The notes under the pieces: model-generated | What the model saw: only the letters and a program-made list of their open reading frames with translations | What the model was told of the DNA's origin: nothing | Database searches by the model: none | Part shown: one piece after another, positions 57,771-64,000 of the stretch | How positions within the stretch are numbered: position 1 is the stretch's first letter | Layout: each line of letters opens with the position of its first letter | Made by a program: the position numbers and the translations under genes | Source: Dipteronia dyeriana | Lineage: Eukaryota > Streptophyta > Magnoliopsida > Sapindales > Sapindaceae | DNA: 64,000 nucleotides | Reading direction: 5' to 3' | Assembly: GCA_032871835.1 (NCBI GenBank) | Contig: CM065295.1 | Span: 38,500,360 to 38,564,359, forward strand

Positions 57771-60316
57771 TGTTGGGATTATGCTCGATAGCAAGAGTGT
57801 AATAATGTATTTGACAATCTTTTCATTTTAAGAAAGTGATTTCTAGTTTAACAAATCTTATATGATTTATAGTTTAATTATTATAATTGTCAAAAGTAAA
57901 TAATCATAAGGTCAAAAGACTATGAAAAAGAAGAATTGTAGATACATCTAGATATGTATGAGGTAAATACAATTCTTTAGTTAGTCTTGAATAATATTCA
58001 CACCATAAAATAAAAGGTTGGGCGCCTTTATATTGTCAAAGTTGTGGATTCTTTTGTGTTATGAAGAGTCTAAAATCATCAAAGTGTGGTGTCTTTGAGC
58101 GAAAGAATCTAGTGCACTGGGTAAATTGAATTGGATCACAGTGAAATACTTTATCTAGAACCGTCAATGGATAAAAGTTTTCATTTGAAGACAATCGGAG
58201 AGTCTATCTCAATCCTGAGATAAATGATGGACTTATGGTTGCAAATGTTATCATTTGAGCTATCAATGAGTGCGATTATATAGCATAGTCTATCCTCGAT
58301 AGTTTGGTGGTATTCATTTATAAATAGATAGAGGACTTCATTTATAGATATGGACATTGTGGCTCCGTTTATTAAATGAGAGTAGAATATCATCATATAG
58401 ATGTTTTAAGGTATAAATAGATAGAGGACTTCAAAGTTGTAGATTCTTTTGCTAGCATTTGAGTGGGATCAAATGTGTTATGATGAGTCTAAAATCATCA
58501 AAGTGTGTTGTCTTTGGGCAAAAGAATCTAGTGCACTGGGTGCATTGAATAGGATCAAAATGAAATACTTTATCTAGAACCGTCAATAGATAAAAGTTTT
58601 CATTTGAAGACAATCAGAGAGTCTATCTTAATCCTGAGATAAATAATGGACTTATGGTTGCAAATGTTATCATTTGAGCTATCAATGAGTACGATTATAT
58701 AGCATAGTCTATCCTTGATAGTTTGGTTGTATTCATTTGTTAATCGATAGAGGACTTCATTTATAGATATGGACATCGTGGCTCCATTTAATGAATGAGA
58801 GTAGAATACCATCATATGGTTGTTTTGAGGTATTGGATATTAAATCTTAACGTCAAGTTTTCAATAGTGTCTATTGAAACATGGCTTCTGGACAAGTCAA
58901 AATATCCAAGTTCAAAATGTGGTCATAAGAGTAAATATGGTAACTTGGAGAGCTATAGGCGGTCTATGAGCTTTTGGTGATTAATGGTATTCTTCATGAA
59001 GATACACTTTTCCAATAAGGTTGTCTAGGGTATGAATGAGTAATATCAACTTATTCTATCTTTATTTAAGAGTTCAATTTTAGTTCTTTAGCGGAACGAA
59101 CTTAAATTAAATAGATCGGACCTAAGTGAATCATTTATTGATTGTGATTGGGTTGTGTCTATTGGAACTTAAATCTAGATAGCCCGCCAACATCCCCATT
59201 CCACACGAGCTTGCATGAATCACTTGATATATTCTACCGGACCAATTTAGGGGTCCATCTAGAATTGTATTGAGGCATGTGGACTTGTTTCTTTTTGTAA
59301 GAATGGGTCTAGTTCACATGTGTTTATAAAATAGATAAAATAATATAACAGCCCATATATTGTGTTGGGCGGCAAAGCTATATAGTTTAGCTTAATTATA
59401 TTATTTTTATTTTATTATTTAATTAAATGGAAATTAATTAATTATTTAAAAAAGTCAAAATCTTTTTTTTTTCTAGTAGAAGATGGTCTCCTAATATTAT
59501 ACTATTGTTGGTAGTATAATTAATATTAAGGACTATATTTGATAAGTAGATAAAAAAATGAAATTATTTATCTAACCAAATTAGGAAGTCTTTAATATGG
59601 TTACAAATACACTATTGAGTTGGATTATAAGTCTTGGTGTAGGAAAGAATTCCTTTTGGAAAAGGATTCTTAACCACCAAGTAAATCCACCTAAGAATAG
59701 GATTCTTAACCACAAAGTAAATCCTTTTTATGAGAGAATTTAGTCTCCTATAAATAATACCTATTAAATTCAACCAAGTATGAATTTTTGGTGTGAGAAG
59801 TTGTTTTTTATTGTTTTATATAAAAAAAAAACTTTTTCCAACTCATCGTGTGAAGAATTCGGCCAAGCATAGAGAAGATAGTGATTCGATAATACATTAG
59901 TATCCTTTTCATCAAAAGGGTTTTTTGTACAATATCGAATCAAGGTTCATGCGAGTTTCAATCAAATTGATTGATAATTCACAAGTGACCAGATGTTCTT
60001 GGTTTTTCTCTTGGAGGATTATTCTGACTAACAAAAAATAAGATTTTGTTTGTTTTCATCCTCAGGTACAAAATTTAAAGAAAAGGAGCCCACACTCCTA
60101 GGTGATTCACGTTCGTGATTGGATTGGAAGATCTTACGGATTCAATTTGACGTTAATTCAATCATCACGAAAAAAAAAGGTACGATACTTTTTATATACA
60201 TCAATAAATCTAGGGTTAAGGTTCTTGTTATTATAAAGGGAATTTTTTTTATTTATACGCAAACCCTAATTTATCAAATTTTCACGCTTCTGCTGCACGT
60301 GGTTTTATCCCGTACA
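57771..60316 (+). repeat. El-11 3' LTR (2546 bp)
   Basis: It starts TGTTGGGATTATGCTCG after the purine tract AGTGGGAGAT and ends CCGTACA at 60316. It contains a 419-bp-period tandem duplication at 58041-58850. Confidence 0.88.
58041..58850 (+). repeat. Direct tandem duplication (period 419 bp) in El-11 3' LTR
   Basis: The block beginning GTTGTGGATTCTTTTG (58041) recurs at 58436 and, past a 24-base extra segment, stays in step at +419 (e.g. TCTATCT-AATCCTGAGAT at 58203 and 58622). Similarity is high over about 370 bases. Matching minus-strand open frames at 58181-58396 and 58600-58815 are by-products. The 5' LTR copy of this part is deleted, so it is unknown whether the duplication preceded insertion. 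Confidence 0.88.
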
Positions 60317-61553
60317 ATACCTATATCGATGGACAACGAGTTGTGTCGGTCTATGTAAAAGCATCTACAGATGAGAGAGTGCAGCTTCGAGTTTTTAGTG
60401 GAATAATACCGGAGTTAATAATCAAGGAATATTACTTAAAGAGTTTAATTAATGATTCTGAGGATTATTTGAGCTCAAAATACTGTGGGTCTATTAGGTC
60501 CTCTTGCTAGCCAGATCGATTTAGGTAACAAGGGTGACGGTTAATTAATTGGATTGTCCAGTTAATTGTATTACGAAAGTGACACGTATTTACTCAGGAA
60601 TTAATTGAATAATGAGATTATTTAATTAATCACTGAATGGAGGCTGTTAGTTGATATTTGATTTTAAATAGAATAAGATAATATGATTATTTTATTTTAT
60701 TAAATTAAATATTTGAAATTGAATTTAAAATGTTTAAATTCAAAATAAATATTTAATTATCTTTCTAAATAAAATATATGAGATATTTTGTTATTTAAAA
60801 GATTTTAAAATCAAATAAAGATATCATTAGTTTTTTAAAAGATAAAAAATATATATATGAGATATATATTGATTTTTTGTAAAACAAAATATAAGGAGAT
60901 ATCAAATTAAAACAGAAATACTACACATCAGATCTTTGGTTTTTAAGCAAGGAAAGGTGCGTAAAAACAAAAAGAAAAAAAAAACACACTAAAAAAAATG
61001 ATCTGATAAACACATCATATTTGGTGCAATTGTGTGTGTGGGATTAAAGTAAACAAAAAAAAAAGGCATCAGACATTGTAAATTGTGATTGTGTGCAAGT
61101 GTTGTGTTCAAGAGATATTAAAAGAGAAAAGTTTTGAGGTGTGTGTATTCATACACATTAAAGAAAATATATAAGATATTTTTAACGACTAGAATTGTTC
61201 TAAGTTGTTTTCACTTTGAAGAAAGAATTTCTTCAAGTCTTTTCTCTACATCCTCCATTCAAGTTCCTGAGACCGTGACGCGCTCACAAGCAGTTACTAG
61301 TCTTGAGAGATAGCTAGGAAGATCGAGTGGTTCAGACTGGAGTAGATCGTAAAGTGAAGGAGCCTCCAAACGTTGGTAAGATTTTCTTCTTCTGATTATA
61401 TTGATTACAAATTCCTGTGTATACATATTATATGTATGAGCTCCAAAAATAATTACGATCTCAAGTTCATTGGTCTAAGATACAGATTATAATCTGTATT
61501 AAAAATTTTAAAACCATACTTTCGCTGGGTTACCGGTGAACGGCGTTCTAACA
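60317..61553 (+). repeat. El-12 5' LTR, 3' part
   Basis: Starting ATACCTATATCGATGGAC it matches the middle of the El-2 LTR (GCTATATTGATGGAC near 5727), and it ends GGCGTTCTAACA at the primer site. Confidence 0.88.
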
Positions 61554-61555
61554 AT

Positions 61556-61567
61556 TGGTATCAGAGC
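61556..61567 (+). other. El-12 primer-binding site (tRNA-iMet)
   Basis: TGGTATCAGAGC, two bases after the LTR end. Confidence 0.9.
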
Positions 61568-63255
61568 CAATTTATTTTTCGGAACATGAAATTATTTTCG
61601 ATGCTTCTGTATGTATGAATGTGTAGGCACCATCTTTATGATTGTATGAATGTTTATAATTAAATTGTTTAATTTAAACATGGTTAATCGTAATTTTTTA
61701 TGATACTGTGAATTTAGGGTTTATGGGTTGTATATTTTTTTTTTATTTAGTTTTACGGTTATTGTTTTGTAAATAAAGAAAATTTGTAACCTGTAAACGA
61801 AGAACTGGAAACGCACACGACAACGGTATTGTTCACCGGACACTGTTCACGTGGTACTGTTCACCGAGGGTACTGTTCATGCACACTGTTCATGTGTACT
61901 GTTCATACGGTACTATTCACTTCTTGCACAGTTCTGTTGGCAAGTGTTACCCAGTGCATTCCGTGCAGATTTCCTGTTTCGGATTCATGAGATGAATTGG
62001 AGTGACCTGAAGAGACTAGAAGACTTCTGAAGTTATAAGAAGGCCAAAGAATGCCTTAGGGATTTTTTTTTTTTTGTGATTTTAAATTCCAATTTTTCAG
62101 GTTAAATAATCCACAGTACTTGGTCAATTCATGTATGCTTTATATTTTGTGATGATAAAAGCTATGTCATGCATACGTATGTCATTTAGATTAGATGCGT
62201 CTACACAAATATATTTAATATGTCATACATGCATCATAACCTGATATTTTATGTATTTTTTTAATGTGATTAAAATGGGCAATATATATAAATGGCTATG
62301 AATAATGATATTAGTTTTCTTAATGGTTAGAAAACTTGGTAATTCTCATTATATTAATCTAGTTATTAAAGTGTTTAATAAGTTAGATTAATAGAGTCAT
62401 TTATTAGGATTAATTTATTAATAATCTAATAAAAATTATCTGAATAAAGTGTTAGGGTTTTAATAGTTAAAAATTGGCAAACACTAACATAATAATCTGA
62501 CCTTAGTAAATAGTTTACAAAGACTTAGACTATTCGTTAATAGAATAGATTTTTAATTGTTAAAAATCATTAATAATTTATTAGTAAATTAGAATTTGTT
62601 TATAGTTAGTTAATGCGTTAGATAACTTGATTAAAGTTAGTCGTTTAATCCCGTAGAGCCTAGGTGCATTAACGGTTAATAGAAAACTCTAATTTTAAAA
62701 TAGCGAGTGGGAGAGGGATATATGAAATATATATCCCACGGTCTCTATCATTAGTTCAACACTATGAGATCCGAGTGGGGTCTCGTGACGGCTTTGCTTT
62801 CGTCCTTCCTAATGAGGGTTTCTACAAAGGTCAATACCAAGGTTGACTTTCTAACATATAGGATTTCTGAGGGTATTTCGAGATTGACCGACCCTAAGGC
62901 AGCAACTCTCGAGTTAAGCTCGTGAGATTTGAAATGGTGGGTTACACTCATAAAGGTTTTGATTAAGTTTGTTAATTAGAAACCTGACTGAACAAACAGC
63001 GGTTGAATGATATGGAATAAGAGTTATTCTAGAATGTCATTTGATTGAGAATGTCTCGGTCCAACATGCAAAGACTTGACCCACCCTAAGGTGACATTTC
63101 TTTGTGGTATGTTGGATTGTCGTGGTATAGTAACTAGTTTTAGGGTAGTTCTAGTTCGTTAAACATGTTCATGCATCATGTTTAAATTTATGCTAAAGCA
63201 CTCACATTTGTTTTGAATAAATAATTGAATGAATGTTTTATTTATTTCAGCAATA
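61568..63255 (+). other. El-12 leader, with an ACTGTTCA repeat array
   Basis: No coding feature. At 61825-61920 seven copies of a (T/C)ACTGTTCA(C/T) word follow each other every 13-16 bases (two with one substitution). The later part aligns with the El-8 leader. The gag ATG is preceded by TTTATTTCAG, which looks like a splice acceptor but may be chance. Confidence 0.65.
61825..61920 (+). repeat. Seven-copy ACTGTTCAC-type short tandem repeat
   Basis: Copies begin near 61826, 61840, 61855, 61871, 61884, 61897 and 61911, separated by short variable GC-containing linkers. This is unlike a simple microsatellite. Confidence 0.85.
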
Positions 63256-63936
63256 ATGTATTATGCATTACTTCAAATTCTCGCAAGTGACAAATTAACT
63301 AGTGATAACTACATTAAGTGGAAACTTAACATTAATGCAATATTGTTCACCAAAGACCTCAAGTTTGTGCTTACGGAGGAATTTCCTTCAGCTCCTGCTA
63401 CCAATACCACACGAATTGTTCGTGAGGCATACGAGTGATGGGTCTCATCTGATGAGAAGGCGCGAACATATCTGTTGGCTTCTATGATAGGCGTGCTTGT
63501 CACAAAGCACGAAGCAATGAATTCAGCATTCAAAATCATGGAGTCATTGCAAGCTATGTTTAGGCAGCCCTTTGAGAAAAAGTGACAAGAAGCTGTTTGT
63601 TCCATTATGCTCGATCACATGAAGAGAGGTACGTCAGTTCGAGAACATGTCCTGAGCATGATGTCTTACTTCAACACGGTTAAAGTCAATTGTGGGTCCA
63701 TTGATGAACCAAGTCAAGTGAGAATCATACTGATGACTTTTTCGAAGAGCTTTGATCAGTTTAAGAGCAACTACGGGATGAACAAGTTAAAGTTCAATCT
63801 TACACAGTTGCTCAATGAGCTTGCTACCTTTAAGTCCTTGATTAAGGACAACAATGGTAAGACCAGTGAGGCAAATGTTACCGTACCATTTCCTCCTCAA
63901 ATAATTAAAAGAGGACGAGGTCTGTTGGGAAAGTGA
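63256..63936 (+). pseudogene. El-12 Gag (two stops), continuing towards the window edge
   Basis: The ATG at 63256 gives MYYALLQILASDKLTSDNYIKWKLNINAIL, the copia gag N-terminus of this family. It reads through a TGA at 63436-63438 (Lys or Arg position before WVSSDEKARTYLL) and a TGA near 63583, then MMSYFNTVKVN and FDQFKSNYGMNKLKFNLTQLL. A stop at 63934-63936 lies where the basic segment before the zinc knuckle starts; Lys/Pro-rich text continues in a neighbouring frame to the window end. Stops apart, the capsid region is intact, much better than El-8's. Confidence 0.85.
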
Positions 63937-64000
63937 AGGGTAAGCCCAAACCCAAGAAAGCCCAAAGCAAAAGGAAGGGCGCCTCCACCGACTGAGTCAA

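Larger units (their letters stand above)
51471..60316 (+). mobile_element. El-11: family F copia element, 5' LTR truncated
   Basis: It has a partial 5' LTR (51471-52612), primer site, 1.4-kb leader, gag, integrase, RT and RNase H, and a full 3' LTR (57771-60316). Pol resembles family T but is distinct, and the LTR sequence is unrelated to family T except for overall AT-richness. The protease active-site segment is missing. After 60316 the sequence continues as the middle of a family T LTR, so El-11 inserted into El-12's LTR. The 5' half of both its own LTR and El-12's LTR was lost in the deletion that created the junction with El-10. Confidence 0.9.
60317..64000 (+). mobile_element. El-12: family T copia element, 5' LTR remainder, leader and gag
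   Basis: An LTR tail (60317-61553), primer site (61556-61567), leader and gag follow in order, and the element leaves the window in gag. The LTR matches El-2 from about 5733 onward, so its first 580 or so bases were displaced by El-11 and then deleted. Gag is close to El-8 gag but better preserved. Confidence 0.88.

Overview
This window is a plant nuclear, gene-free block of nested LTR retrotransposons. It is AT-rich and almost entirely Ty1/copia. The primer-binding sites match the 3' end of plant initiator-Met tRNA (TGGTATCAGAGC or close variants), and several elements carry Sirevirus hallmarks: long LTRs, a CCCCC-CTCTAG motif near the LTR end, several GGGGGAG tracts before the 3' LTR, and GC-rich palindromes inside the LTR. 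This suggests a flowering plant, probably a eudicot, in repeat-rich (e.g. pericentromeric) heterochromatin. I cannot name the species. I see no convincing host gene, tRNA gene, rRNA gene or CRISPR array.

Layout (El-1 to El-12 are my labels). El-1 (1-3537, minus): 5' LTR and gag of a Sirevirus running off the left edge. El-2 (3538-6981, plus): 3' half of a copia element of family T (pol and 3' LTR). El-3 (7216 to about 8215, minus): internally deleted Ty3 element. El-4 (8312-9458, resuming at 19156, plus): 3' part of another copia element, whose 3' LTR is split by El-5. El-5 (9459-19150, plus): complete Sirevirus with both LTRs and a perfect 5-bp target duplication. 19436-20783: unassigned. 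El-6 (20784-21512): family T LTR fragment. 21513-23755 and 34102-34152: unassigned host sequence with a degraded ORF, split by El-7. El-7 (23756-34096, plus): second complete Sirevirus. El-8 (34153-43974, plus): family T element with a 5' LTR, decayed gag-pol and a truncated 3' LTR. El-9 (43975-45559): family T pol fragment joined to El-8. El-10 (45560-51471, minus): Sirevirus lacking its 5' LTR, gag and most of protease. El-11 (51471-60316, plus): family F copia, inserted in the LTR of El-12. El-12 (60317-64000, plus): LTR remainder, leader and gag of a family T element running off the right edge.

No element looks autonomous. Each has stops, frameshifts, lost catalytic residues or missing domains: gag capsid is absent in El-7, the protease active site is absent in El-11, and the first half of gag-pol is absent in El-10. 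The order of events can be partly read. El-5 went into El-4 and El-7 into the sequence at 23751. El-11 went into an El-12 LTR. A deletion later fused El-10 to El-11 at about 51471, and another junction fused the El-8 3' LTR to El-9 at about 43972.

The most interesting material is regulatory rather than coding. The LTRs carry fast-changing repeat modules: a two-level repeat of hairpin-forming units in the El-8 5' LTR, GC-rich palindrome clusters in all the Sirevirus LTRs, a 419-bp tandem duplication in the El-11 3' LTR, and tandem copy-number differences between the two LTRs of one element. The family T/F leaders between PBS and gag hold unrelated inserts at an equivalent place. I found no evidence of a new non-transposon system.
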